From Pseudomonadota bacterium (lineage in GTDB: Bacteria; Pseudomonadota; Alphaproteobacteria; Rhodospirillales; Magnetospirillaceae), in NCBI GenBank assembly GCA_023458315.1, contig JAEXAH010000045.1:1-22948 (forward strand): a stretch of 22,948 nt of DNA. Reading direction: 5' to 3'. Positions 13,609 through 21,623 of the stretch are shown piece by piece (positions within the stretch are counted from its first letter, which is position 1; every line of letters begins with the position of its first letter). Below the pieces are notes generated by a model, which had not been told where the DNA came from, searched no databases, and saw only the letters and a program-made list of their open reading frames with translations. The translations under genes were made by a program, and so were the position numbers.

Positions 13609-14919
13609 ATGTCCAAGGGACAAGACCTGTATCGCAAGGCCCGCACCCTGATTCCCGGTGGCACCCAGTTGCTGTCCAAGCGGCCCGAGATGTTCCTGCC
13701 CGAGCAATGGCCGGCCTATTACCAATCGGCCAAGGGCGTCGCCGTCACCGACCTGGACGGCCGCACCTATCTGGATTTCACCCATTGCGGTGTCGGCACC
13801 TGTCCGCTGGGCTTCGCCGACGACGACGTCAACCGCGCGGTGATCGGGGCGGTGCAGAACGGCTCCATGTGCACGCTCAACGCCCCGGAAGAGGTGGCGC
13901 TGGCCGAGTTGATGATCGAATTGCATCCGTGGGCGGAAATGGCCCGCTTCGGCCGTTCGGGCGGCGAGATGATGTCGGTGGCCGTGCGCATCGCCCGCGC
14001 CGCCACCGGTCGTTCGCATGTGGCGTTCTGCGGCTATCACGGCTGGCACGACTGGTACATCGCCGCCAACCTGCATGACGGCGGCGCCCTGGACCAGCAT
14101 CTTCTGTCGGGCCTGAACCCCGAGGGCGTGCCCGGCGAGTTGCGCGGCACCGCCTTTCCCTTCCGCTACAACACCCTGGCCGAACTGGAGGCCATCGTCG
14201 CCGCCCATGGTGACACCCTGGCCGCCATCGTCATGGAACCGGTGCGCAGTGCCGACCCCGACAACGATTTCCTGAAACAGGTGGCGGCGGTGGCGCGGCG
14301 GGTTGGCGCGGTGCTGGTGTTCGACGAGATCACCTCGGGGTTCCGCGTCGCCACCGGCGGCGCCCATCTGACCCTGGGGGTCGATCCCGACATGGCGGTG
14401 TTCGCCAAAGCCATGAGCAACGGCCATCCCATGGCCGCCGTCATCGGCCGCGCCGCCGTCATGGAGGCGGCACAGCGCACCTTCATTTCCAGCACCTACT
14501 GGACCGAACGGGTCGGTCCGGTCGCCGCCCTGGCCTGCATCCGCAAGTACCGGGATCTGAACGTGTCGGCCCATCAGGTCGCGGTGGGCAACAAGGTCAA
14601 GGCGCTGTGGCGCGACGCCGGGGAACGCACCGGGCTCAAGGTGCATGTGGACGGTCTGGCGCCGCTGGCCCATCTGGATTTCGTCCATTCCGACGGCGCG
14701 GCGGTGATGACGCTGTACACCCAGGAAATGCTGGCGCGCGGCTTCCTGGCCAGCGGCAGCTTCTATTCCACCCTGGCCCATGACGACCTGGCGTTGCTTC
14801 GCCACGCCGAGGCGGTGGAGGAAGTGTTCGCCGTGCTGGCCAAGGCCATCGCCGAGGACCGGGTCCGCGCCCTGCTGAAAGGGCCGGTCAAGCATACCGG
14901 CTTTCAACGCCTGAACTGA
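13609..14919 (+). CDS. Class III PLP aminotransferase, HemL-like
   Basis: The 436-residue protein belongs to the glutamate-1-semialdehyde aminomutase/aminotransferase class III fold. It opens with the HemL-type ARTLIPGGTQLLSKRPEMF. The PLP aspartate lies in FDEITSGFRV (Asp239), and the Schiff-base lysine in AVFAKAMSNGHPMAAVIG (Lys267). The start chosen is ATG 13609, with GGAG six bases upstream; a GTG at 13594 overlapping the legF stop would add five residues. Its place after maf and legF indicates a role in sugar or glycan tailoring rather than heme synthesis. The amino acceptor is not known. A 44-bp gap with no convincing terminator separates it from the convergent operon. Confidence 0.88.
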   Translation: MSKGQDLYRKARTLIPGGTQLLSKRPEMFLPEQWPAYYQSAKGVAVTDLDGRTYLDFTHCGVGTCPLGFADDDVNRAVIGAVQNGSMCTLNAPEEVALAELMIELHPWAEMARFGRSGGEMMSVAVRIARAATGRSHVAFCGYHGWHDWYIAANLHDGGALDQHLLSGLNPEGVPGELRGTAFPFRYNTLAELEAIVAAHGDTLAAIVMEPVRSADPDNDFLKQVAAVARRVGAVLVFDEITSGFRVATGGAHLTLGVDPDMAVFAKAMSNGHPMAAVIGRAAVMEAAQRTFISSTYWTERVGPVAALACIRKYRDLNVSAHQVAVGNKVKALWRDAGERTGLKVHVDGLAPLAHLDFVHSDGAAVMTLYTQEMLARGFLASGSFYSTLAHDDLALLRHAEAVEEVFAVLAKAIAEDRVRALLKGPVKHTGFQRLN

Positions 14920-14963
14920 CTTTCAGCTATGACATGGACGGCGTGTGCCTACGCATCGTCTGA

Positions 14964-15881
14964 TCACCCGCTTTCCGGCAGGGCCTGGGCCGCGCCGCCG
15001 CGCCACCACGCCACCGTCACCGGGAAGCCGGTGGACAGGTCGTACAGGTCGGGCGACAGGAAATCGCATTTGACTGCGCCGCGATTGTGGGCATCCACCA
15101 GCAACGGCACCAGATCCAGGTTGAAGCCCTGGGCGTCGGCCTGGGCGTAGAACCAGCCCAGGGTGGGAACGTCGCGCCGCACCTGATGGCCCACTGCCTC
15201 GTAATGCATGCCCCAGACGGCGGGCGCCACCCGGCCCAACCGGTCGAACAAATCGGCGGGCAGGCGGTTCCAGGCGCTAAGCGCCAGGGTGCTGAACACC
15301 AGCACGCGGCCGTGTCCGGACAGGAACGACCAGTCGGGGTTCTGGGGATCGAACGCCACCGCCCGCAGATCCATGTCGGGAACCGTTTCGGCCAGGGCGG
15401 CGATGCCGTCGCGGCCGACGGCGTTGGGCTCGGCGGCGTAATAGGGGACGCGGGGGCCGCCATCCAGGAACAGCGACACCAGGCGCTGGCCGAAATCGGC
15501 CCCCAGTTCCACCACCGCCTCGATCTTGTGGTCGGTCAGGGCGTCGCCGATCTGGCGCAGGGCCAACCGGTCATAAGCACCATGGAACGGCCGCATGGTG
15601 CGGGTGCCCGCCACCGAGGCGTAGGCGTAGGTGGGGACGCCGGTGGGCATGATAGGGCATTCGGGATAGCGGGTGCGGTCGCTGAAATCCGCCGCCGCCA
15701 GCGGGGCGGGCAGGCGTCCGGACAGGGCGGGGGCGTGCCCCGTGTCCCGTTCCTGGCGGTCCGACAGTTCCAGCGCCGCCACGATACGGGCCGGGTTGGT
15801 CTCGCCGGTGGCCAGGATGTCGCGCAGTCGGCGCAGGCGGATGGGCTGTTGCTGTTGGAACCAGCCTTCGGCAGTGGTCAT
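14964..15881 (-). CDS. Methyltransferase-like paralog A of the glycan operon, motif I altered
   Basis: This 305-residue protein is the third and most divergent of three tandem paralogs. It keeps the shared plan: an N-terminal helical segment with a GETNPARI motif (about 26-33), a DR-like linker, then EAVVELGADFGQRLVSLFLD (about 121-140). The other two copies read ELGSGxG where this one has ELGADFG, so the second glycine of the binding loop is lost. Other shared stretches are GGPRVPYYAAEP, and VLVFSTLALSAWNRLPADLF. The ATG at 15879-15881 overlaps the stop of paralog B (ATGA), with GGAGG five bases upstream. It is the last gene of the minus-strand operon. Activity may be altered or lost. Confidence 0.7.
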   Translation of the reverse strand: MTTAEGWFQQQQPIRLRRLRDILATGETNPARIVAALELSDRQERDTGHAPALSGRLPAPLAAADFSDRTRYPECPIMPTGVPTYAYASVAGTRTMRPFHGAYDRLALRQIGDALTDHKIEAVVELGADFGQRLVSLFLDGGPRVPYYAAEPNAVGRDGIAALAETVPDMDLRAVAFDPQNPDWSFLSGHGRVLVFSTLALSAWNRLPADLFDRLGRVAPAVWGMHYEAVGHQVRRDVPTLGWFYAQADAQGFNLDLVPLLVDAHNRGAVKCDFLSPDLYDLSTGFPVTVAWWRGGAAQALPESG

Positions 15882-16798
15882 GAAGTCCTCCGGTGAGCAT
15901 GCCAGTGCGCGACGGTGGCGATCTGGTGTGATGACACGCTATGCGAGTGCGGGATGAACAGATCCAGGGTCAGGGTGCCATCGCGTTCGGCGGCCAACAG
16001 ACGGGGGATGAAATCCACGTTCTGGCGGGTGGCGAGGGCCGAGTCGGTACGCGGCGAGGAAAGCCTGAGACCCGCCAGCCCCTGATGGTCGAGCAGTTCG
16101 AAATGGACGCCGATCACCGATGGCGCGGCGTTGGCCAGAATGGTGAAGAAATCGTCGGGCAGATGTTCGACGCAGCAGATGGCGGCGTTCGAGAACAGCA
16201 GCACCCGCTGGTATCCTGCCAGCACCGACAGATCGGGCGCCTTGAGGTCCAGCGTCAGGCTGCGGAAATCCAGGGCGGGTTCCAGTGCCGCCATGCGTTC
16301 CGCCAGGGCGCGGCCGCTGGCGTGCAGTTCGGCGCCGAAATAGGGAATGTTGGCGGGGCCGCCATTCAGATACAGCTCGAACAGGCGTTGTCCGGCCCCG
16401 CTGCCCAATTCGATGATGGCGTCCACCGGCTGGTGGCGCAGCATGTCCAGCAGATAGGATACCGGCACGGTATCGTAGGGGGCGTGAAACGGCGTCACCG
16501 CCTCTTCACCAAGGATCAGCGTCCGGCTGAGCAAGGGGCGCCCGTTGGGCAGGGACGGGCCGGGATGGTTTTCCGGCGGATAGGTCGCAGGAAGCCACCG
16601 CCAGGCGCCGTTCAGGATCGTGCTGCCGTCGGGCTGCTGACGGTCGCCAAGGCTCATGGCGCGGTAGAGCTGGCGGTTGCGGAACAATGCCTGGACGCGG
16701 GCCAGCGACGTCTCGCCCGCGTCCAGGATGGAATTCAGCAATTCCATGCGTCCCTGCCACAGCGGGTCGAATATCTCTTCGAATGTGCAGCAGGTCAT
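15878..16798 (-). CDS. Methyltransferase-like paralog B of the glycan operon
   Basis: The product is 306 residues from ATG 16796-16798, which overlaps the stop of paralog C as ATGA. An in-frame GTG at 16808-16810 would add four residues but is less likely. The N-terminal helical part contains DAGETSLARVQALF (about 26-39). A glycine-rich motif DAIIELGSGAGQRLFELYLN (about 125-144) resembles motif I of Rossmann-fold SAM methyltransferases, followed by GGPANIPYFGAELHASGR. A later strand, RVLLFSNAAICCVEHLPDDF, is also shared with the other two copies. There is no signal peptide or membrane segment. Methyl transfer is an inference; the substrate would probably be the sugar or the glycan. Confidence 0.72.
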   Translation of the reverse strand: MTCCTFEEIFDPLWQGRMELLNSILDAGETSLARVQALFRNRQLYRAMSLGDRQQPDGSTILNGAWRWLPATYPPENHPGPSLPNGRPLLSRTLILGEEAVTPFHAPYDTVPVSYLLDMLRHQPVDAIIELGSGAGQRLFELYLNGGPANIPYFGAELHASGRALAERMAALEPALDFRSLTLDLKAPDLSVLAGYQRVLLFSNAAICCVEHLPDDFFTILANAAPSVIGVHFELLDHQGLAGLRLSSPRTDSALATRQNVDFIPRLLAAERDGTLTLDLFIPHSHSVSSHQIATVAHWHAHRRTS

Positions 16799-17706
16799 GG
16801 CTTGCGCCACTGCATGATGGTGACAAGATGCCCCGAGGAATTCATGTAGGCGTCGGGGGCGATGTACTCCATCACGATCTGGCCGGAATAATGGGCGCGC
16901 ATCATGGTGTCTGCGAAATCTTGGTTGTGACTGCGCTGGTCAGCCATGTCCGTCAGCCCGTCCGTTGCCGTGGTGAACTGATGGTGGATCAGCTCGAAAT
17001 GCACGCCCGTCACCTGGGGGGCGGCGGCGGCCAGCCGGGCGGGCAGGTCCGCGGGCAGGTTGGGAACGCAGTAGATGCAGGCGTTGGTGAACAGCAGCAC
17101 GTTCTTGAACCCGTCCAGGAACGACAGGTCGGGCTGCATCAGGTCCAGGGGCACGCTGCGGAAATCCAATGCCGGTTCCAGCGCCGCCAGACGGTCGGCC
17201 CCCTTGCGGCCGCTTTCCCAATATTCCGCGCCGAAATAGGGAATGTTGGCCGGTCCGCCGCCCAGATAGATCTCGAACAGCCGCTCGCCCAGGCCGCTGC
17301 CCAATTCGACGATGGCGTCGAAATTCCGCGTGCGGATCAGGTCGCGCAGGTAGTGCACCGCCACGTGGTCATAGTCGCTGCGATTGGGGTGGATGGTCGC
17401 GGCCCCGGCCACGGCCGTATGGGACAGCAGCGGCGTGCCGTCGGGCAGGCGCGGGGGCGGATGGTTGTCGGAAGAAGCTTCCTTCGGGCTCCATTTCCCA
17501 TTGCCGTTCAAACAATCCAGGGTCGTACCGTCCGGCAACACCGCTCGCATTATTTCCAGTTGCAACGTGGACCGACGATTCAGGCTCTGAAATAAACCAA
17601 GGACACGGGGCAGCGACGTTTCCCCATCGGCGATCATCCGCGCCAGTTCCTGATCGCGGATATCCCAAAGATACAAGAACATGTTCTGTTCGGTCATGGG
17701 CAGCAT
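16795..17706 (-). CDS. Methyltransferase-like paralog C of the glycan operon
   Basis: The 303-residue protein is the first of the three tandem paralogs after legC, 21 nt downstream of its stop. The start is ATG 17704-17706, with a G-rich ribosome site about seven bases upstream; ATG 17695-17697 is an in-frame alternative. It carries GETSLPRVLGLF (about 28-39) and FDAIVELGSGLGERLFEIYL (about 129-148), a motif I-like glycine loop following a strand. GGPANIPYFGAEYWESGR and NVLLFTNACIYCVPNLPADL come next. Copies B and C are clearly closer to each other than to A. The family is not one I can name; a SAM-dependent methyltransferase fold is the best reading. Confidence 0.72.
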   Translation of the reverse strand: MLPMTEQNMFLYLWDIRDQELARMIADGETSLPRVLGLFQSLNRRSTLQLEIMRAVLPDGTTLDCLNGNGKWSPKEASSDNHPPPRLPDGTPLLSHTAVAGAATIHPNRSDYDHVAVHYLRDLIRTRNFDAIVELGSGLGERLFEIYLGGGPANIPYFGAEYWESGRKGADRLAALEPALDFRSVPLDLMQPDLSFLDGFKNVLLFTNACIYCVPNLPADLPARLAAAAPQVTGVHFELIHHQFTTATDGLTDMADQRSHNQDFADTMMRAHYSGQIVMEYIAPDAYMNSSGHLVTIMQWRKP

Positions 17707-17727
17707 GTTCCGTCCCCCCTCTTGGTG

Positions 17728-18894
17728 TCAGGCTTGCCCCAGCCATTCCAGGCAGGCTTGGATCACCCGGTCCTGATCGGCCGCATCCAACCCGACCGAA
17801 CAGGGCAGGCTGATGCATTCGCGCACCAGCGCGGCGGCGACCTCGCCGCCCTCGCGCGGGCAGTCGCGGTGAACCCGCGACAGATGCATGGCCTGCCACA
17901 GCGGGCGGCTTTCGATGTCATTCTGCCTGAGATGGGCGATCAGATCCCGCGAATCGCGGCCCGGCAGGCGGATGGTGTACAGCCAGAAGCAGCGGTCGGC
18001 CCATTGTGCCCGCTGTTGCAGGCGGATGGCCGCGACGTCGGCGAAGGCGGCATCGTAGCGGGCGGCGATGCGGGCCTTTTCGGCGATGTGGAAGTCCAAC
18101 TGTTCCAACTGTGCCACGCCCAGGGCCGCCTGCATGTTGCTCATGCGGTAATTGTACCCCAGATCGTCATGCTCGAAATCGTCGCCGGGCAGCTTGGCCT
18201 GGGTGGACAGGTGGCGGATGCGCCCGGCCAAGGCGCCGTCGCGGCTGAAGGCCAGACCGCCGGCGCCGGTGGTCATCAGCTTGTTGCCGTTGAAGCTGAA
18301 GCAGCCGACGGCGCCGATGCTGCCCAGCGGACGGCCGCGATGGCCCGAGCCCAGGCTTTCGGTGGCGTCCTCAAGCACCGGCAGGCCGAACCGTTCGCCC
18401 AGGGCCATGATGGCGTCCAGGTCGCAGGCATGGCCCAGGATGTGGACCGGCAGGATGGCGCGGATCGGGCGGCCGCTTTCGCGGTTGACGGTCTGGCCGT
18501 CGCGGCGCTCGGCCACCCGTTCCAGGAACGCCGCCAGCCGGGCGGGGTCCATCTGCCAGTGATCCGGCTCGGCGTCCATCAGCACCGGCACGGCGCCGCA
18601 ATAGCGGATGGCGTTGACCGGCGCGATGAAGGTCAGGGTCGAGGTCAGCACCTCGTCGCCGGGGCGCACTCCCAGGGTCAGCAGTGCCAGATGCAGGGCC
18701 GACGTGCCCGACGCGGTGGCCACCGCGTGGCCGCCGCCCAGGCGCTCGGCGAAACGGGCCTGGAAGCCGTCGACGAAGGCGCCCGCGCTGGAGACCCAGC
18801 CGGTGTCCAGGCATTCCTTGACATAGGCCCAGGCGTTGCCGCCGATATGCGGCGCCGACAACGGGATGCGGCGGGGCGCGGGATCAGACGACAT
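17728..18894 (-). CDS. legC: LegC-type sugar aminotransferase (DegT/DnrJ/EryC1 family)
   Basis: The 388-residue protein is a DegT-family PLP aminotransferase. The PLP lysine lies in CFSFNGNKLMTTGAGG (Lys205), and the cofactor aspartate in LEDATESLGS (Asp176). It also has the TGWVSSAGAFVDGFQ and ATASGTSALHLALL stretches of the LegC/PseC group. It should aminate the 4-keto sugar made by LegB at C-4, with glutamate as usual donor. The start is ATG 18892-18894 (MSSDPAPRRIPLSAPHIGGN), overlapping the legB stop by 11 nt. Upstream in-frame codons lie in legB sequence and do not resemble the family. Legionaminate assignment depends on its neighbours. Confidence 0.93.
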   Translation of the reverse strand: MSSDPAPRRIPLSAPHIGGNAWAYVKECLDTGWVSSAGAFVDGFQARFAERLGGGHAVATASGTSALHLALLTLGVRPGDEVLTSTLTFIAPVNAIRYCGAVPVLMDAEPDHWQMDPARLAAFLERVAERRDGQTVNRESGRPIRAILPVHILGHACDLDAIMALGERFGLPVLEDATESLGSGHRGRPLGSIGAVGCFSFNGNKLMTTGAGGLAFSRDGALAGRIRHLSTQAKLPGDDFEHDDLGYNYRMSNMQAALGVAQLEQLDFHIAEKARIAARYDAAFADVAAIRLQQRAQWADRCFWLYTIRLPGRDSRDLIAHLRQNDIESRPLWQAMHLSRVHRDCPREGGEVAAALVRECISLPCSVGLDAADQDRVIQACLEWLGQA

Positions 18895-19867
18895 AGGCGG
18901 ACGGCCGGTAATGGTCCAGGTTGTCGGCGATCCACGCCACCGTTTCCTCCAGCCCCTGGCGCAGGGTGCGGCGCGGTTCATAGCCGAACAGCGCCTTGGC
19001 CTGGGCGGTGTCGGCCCACAGCCGTTCCACCTCGCTGGCCTCGGGGCGCAGGCGGGCCGGGTCGGTTTCCACCTCCAGCGGTGCGCCGGTGATCTCGGCG
19101 ACCATGCGCACCACGTCGTTGACCGTGACCTCGACGCCCGAGCCCACGTTGGTCACGCGGCCGATGGCGGCGTCGCAGCCCGCCACCCCCAGGAAGCCGT
19201 CCACCGTGTTGGTCACGAAATTGAAGTCGCGGGTCACGTCGGTCTTGCCCAGACGGATCTGCTTGCCGCTCAGGGCCTGGGCGATGATGGTGGGAATGAC
19301 GGCACGCATGGACTGGCGCGGGCCGAAGGTGTTGAACGGCCGGATGGTCGCCACCGGCAGCCGGAACGAGCGGTGGAAGGCGTCGGCCATCTGGTCGGCG
19401 CCGATCTTGCTGGCGGAATAGGGCGACTGGCCGACCAGCGGATGGGTTTCGGCGATGGGGACGATGCGGGCGGTGCCGTAGACCTCGCTGGTCGAGGTGT
19501 GCACCATGCGCGCCACGCCGTGGTCCAGCGCCGCCTGCAACACGTTCAGCGTGCCCATGACGTTGGTCTGCACATAGCTGGCCGGGGCGCGGTAGGAATA
19601 GGGGATGGCGATCAGCGCCCCCAGATGGAACACCACGTCCACGCCCTTGACCGCCGCCGACACCGAATCGCGGTCGGTGATGTCGCCGCCGATGATCGCC
19701 ATGCGTTCGCGCAGGGGGGAATGGTCAAGCCAGCCCGCCTTGCCCAAGGCGTTGTAGTGGACCATGGCGCGCACCTCGGCGCCTTCGTTCACCAGCCGCT
19801 CGGCCAGATGGCTGCCGATGAAGCCGCCCGCGCCAGTGACCAGGACCTTCTTGCCATTCCAGTTCAT
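18884..19867 (-). CDS. legB: NAD-dependent 4,6-dehydratase LegB
   Basis: The 327-residue protein is an extended short-chain dehydrogenase. The NAD motif TGAGGFIGSHL is at residues 11-21 and the catalytic YSASK at 150-154, with HTSTSEVYGTA (123-133) before it. The stretches HLGALIAIPYSYRAPASYVQ and RPFNTFGPRQSMRAVIPTII are characteristic of LegB. It removes water from a nucleotide-linked GlcNAc to form the 4-keto-6-deoxy sugar. In Campylobacter the natural substrate is GDP-linked, which fits the adjacent PtmE-type gene. The ATG at 19865-19867 overlaps the ptmE stop (ATGA), and legC overlaps its 3' end. Confidence 0.95.
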   Translation of the reverse strand: MNWNGKKVLVTGAGGFIGSHLAERLVNEGAEVRAMVHYNALGKAGWLDHSPLRERMAIIGGDITDRDSVSAAVKGVDVVFHLGALIAIPYSYRAPASYVQTNVMGTLNVLQAALDHGVARMVHTSTSEVYGTARIVPIAETHPLVGQSPYSASKIGADQMADAFHRSFRLPVATIRPFNTFGPRQSMRAVIPTIIAQALSGKQIRLGKTDVTRDFNFVTNTVDGFLGVAGCDAAIGRVTNVGSGVEVTVNDVVRMVAEITGAPLEVETDPARLRPEASEVERLWADTAQAKALFGYEPRRTLRQGLEETVAWIADNLDHYRPSAYVV

Positions 19868-20964
19868 GGGGTCTGCATCCGCTTGTGGTCCTTGATGGCT
19901 TTCAAATAATCGGACACCCGGCCGATGTCGCACCAATATTCCCGGATGGGGAAGGCGGCGACCGGTTGCCCGGCGGCCAGCACGCGATCGATCAGTTCGG
20001 TCATCGGGCAGGGCTTGCCCGGTTCCAGGAAGTCGAAGGCGGCGGGCGACAGCACATAGATGCCCGCGCTGACCTGATAGCTGAATTGCGGTTTCTCGGT
20101 GACGCTCTTGACGCGGTTGTCCTCGACCTCCAGCACGCCATAGGGAATGGCGGTGTTGTAGGTATAGGCGCTGAGGGTCAGGGTCGCCTGCTGGTCGCGG
20201 TGGAACGCCACCATGGCGGCGAAATCGGTGTTGGTCAGGATGTCGCCGTTCAGCACCAGCACCGGCCGGTCGGGCCGCTCCAGCAGGCTCAGCGCCCCGG
20301 CGGTGCCCAGCGGCTGGTCCTCGGACAGATAGCCGATGCGGACGCCGAAGCGTTCGCCATTGCCGAAATGGGCGTGGATCATCTCGGCGTGGTAAAAGGT
20401 GGACAGGGTGATGTCGGTGATGCCCGCGTCGCGCAACTGGCCGACGATGATCTCCAGCAGCGGGCGGTCGCCCACCGGCAGCATGGGCTTGGGCACTTCC
20501 TCGGTCAGCGGGTGCAGGCGGGTGCCGAAGCCGCCCGCCATCACCACCGCGCTGGCGAAGCCGTCGCGGGCGGCCGTACTGCCCGGGGCATGTCCGGCGG
20601 TCAGTTCCTCGAACAGCGCCAGATCCACCGCCCGCCCGCTTTCGTCCAGCAGCGGGATGTGGCGGATGCCGCGCCCGGTCATCATGCCCAGCAAGGCGGC
20701 GCGCGGGGTGCCCGCGGCGGCGGCGATATAGCTGCGCAACTGGCCGGTGGCGCTGTCGGTCAGCAGGGTCGAAAGCGGAATGTCCACGCTGCCCAGGCGC
20801 AGCACCGCCCGGCGCACGTCGCCGTCGGTGACGACCCCGGCCAGCTTGCCCTCGGAATCCAGGGCCAGCACGATGCCGACGCCGGTGCTGTCCAGCCGCT
20901 CGGCCGCCTGGCGCAAGCTGGAATCGATGCCGACGCAGACGGCGGAAAACGGGACCTTCCACAT
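19864..20964 (-). CDS. ptmE: CBS-nucleotidyltransferase fusion, PtmE-like GlcN-1-P guanylyltransferase
   Basis: The 366-residue protein joins two parts. A CBS pair covers residues 1 to about 120, including GVVTDGDVRRAVL and GRGIRHIPLLDESG. A sugar-phosphate nucleotidyltransferase follows from about 138, with the signature MAGGFGTRLHPLTEEVPKPM (142-161) and LNGDILTNTDF further on. This architecture is that of Campylobacter PtmE, which makes GDP-GlcN for legionaminic acid synthesis. The start ATG 20962-20964 has GGAG sites upstream; longer in-frame starts lie within legH sequence. It is five bases downstream of the legH stop. GDP rather than UDP specificity is inferred from the architecture and neighbours. 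Confidence 0.92.
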   Translation of the reverse strand: MWKVPFSAVCVGIDSSLRQAAERLDSTGVGIVLALDSEGKLAGVVTDGDVRRAVLRLGSVDIPLSTLLTDSATGQLRSYIAAAAGTPRAALLGMMTGRGIRHIPLLDESGRAVDLALFEELTAGHAPGSTAARDGFASAVVMAGGFGTRLHPLTEEVPKPMLPVGDRPLLEIIVGQLRDAGITDITLSTFYHAEMIHAHFGNGERFGVRIGYLSEDQPLGTAGALSLLERPDRPVLVLNGDILTNTDFAAMVAFHRDQQATLTLSAYTYNTAIPYGVLEVEDNRVKSVTEKPQFSYQVSAGIYVLSPAAFDFLEPGKPCPMTELIDRVLAAGQPVAAFPIREYWCDIGRVSDYLKAIKDHKRMQTP

Positions 20965-20969
20965 CTCCT

Positions 20970-21623
20970 CTATTCTCCTGTCAGGCGGCGGGCCGGAACA
21001 CCGGCGACCACGGTGGCCGCCACCACGTCGCGGGTCACGGCGGCGCCGATGCCGACCACCGCGCCGTCGCCGATGGTCAGTCCCTGGCGGATGGTGGCGC
21101 CCGCCCCCACATGGGCCATGTCGCCCACCCAGACCGCGCCCGCCAGCCGCGCCCCGGTGGCCACATGGGCATGGGCGCCCACGTGACAATCGTGTTCGAC
21201 GATGGCGCCGGTGTTGATCAGGGCGTTGACGCCGACGTTCGCCCCGGCGTTGATCACGGCGCCCGCCAGCACGCAGGCCCCGGCGCCCAGCGTCGCCCGG
21301 CGCGAAACGATGGCACCGGGATGGATCACAGTCAACGGCTCCAGCCCGGCCGCCAGTCCGGCGGCGTGCACCGCCGCGCGGGCATTGCCCGACCATGGCG
21401 CCCGCCCGGCGCCACCGATGCCGACGAAGAAGTGGGTGACGCCCCGGGTGCGCAGTTCGGGCAGCAATTCGTCGCCGCCCAGCACCGCGATTCCGTCCAG
21501 GCTGGAACCGACCCGCAGGGCATCCAGCAGGCCGACCACCTGAACCTCGCCCGCTTCGGCCAGGGCGTCGAGAACCGAGCGGGCGTTGCCCCCGGCGCCC
21601 AGGCCGATGGCGCGGATGGTCAT
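20970..21623 (-). CDS. legH: NeuD/LegH-type sugar N-acyltransferase, left-handed beta-helix
   Basis: The 217-residue protein has the NeuD/PglD plan. A small N-terminal Rossmann-like domain begins RAIGLGAGGNARSVLDAL and includes FFVGIGGAGR. A hexapeptide-repeat beta-helix follows (about residue 98 to the end): HPGAIVSRRATLGAGACVLA, then VGVNALINTGAIVEHDCHVG. The catalytic histidine is probably His144 in VEHDCHVG. LegH acetylates the 4-amino group formed by LegC. The ATG at 21621-21623 overlaps the legG stop (ATGA), so translation is coupled. O-acetyltransferase activity, as in some NeuD proteins, is possible but less likely in this operon. Confidence 0.9.
   Translation of the reverse strand: MTIRAIGLGAGGNARSVLDALAEAGEVQVVGLLDALRVGSSLDGIAVLGGDELLPELRTRGVTHFFVGIGGAGRAPWSGNARAAVHAAGLAAGLEPLTVIHPGAIVSRRATLGAGACVLAGAVINAGANVGVNALINTGAIVEHDCHVGAHAHVATGARLAGAVWVGDMAHVGAGATIRQGLTIGDGAVVGIGAAVTRDVVAATVVAGVPARRLTGE

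Noticed and set aside
13609..14919. HemL-like gene as the heme biosynthesis enzyme
   Set aside because: Its operon with maf and legF argues for a glycan role; the fold alone does not show aminomutase activity.
14920..14963. Terminator between the convergent aminotransferase and paralog A genes
   Set aside because: No stable stem followed by a T run is visible in these 44 bp.
17722..19092. Long plus-strand frame opposite legC
   Set aside because: No recognisable domain, and the minus strand encodes a complete LegC with PLP lysine.
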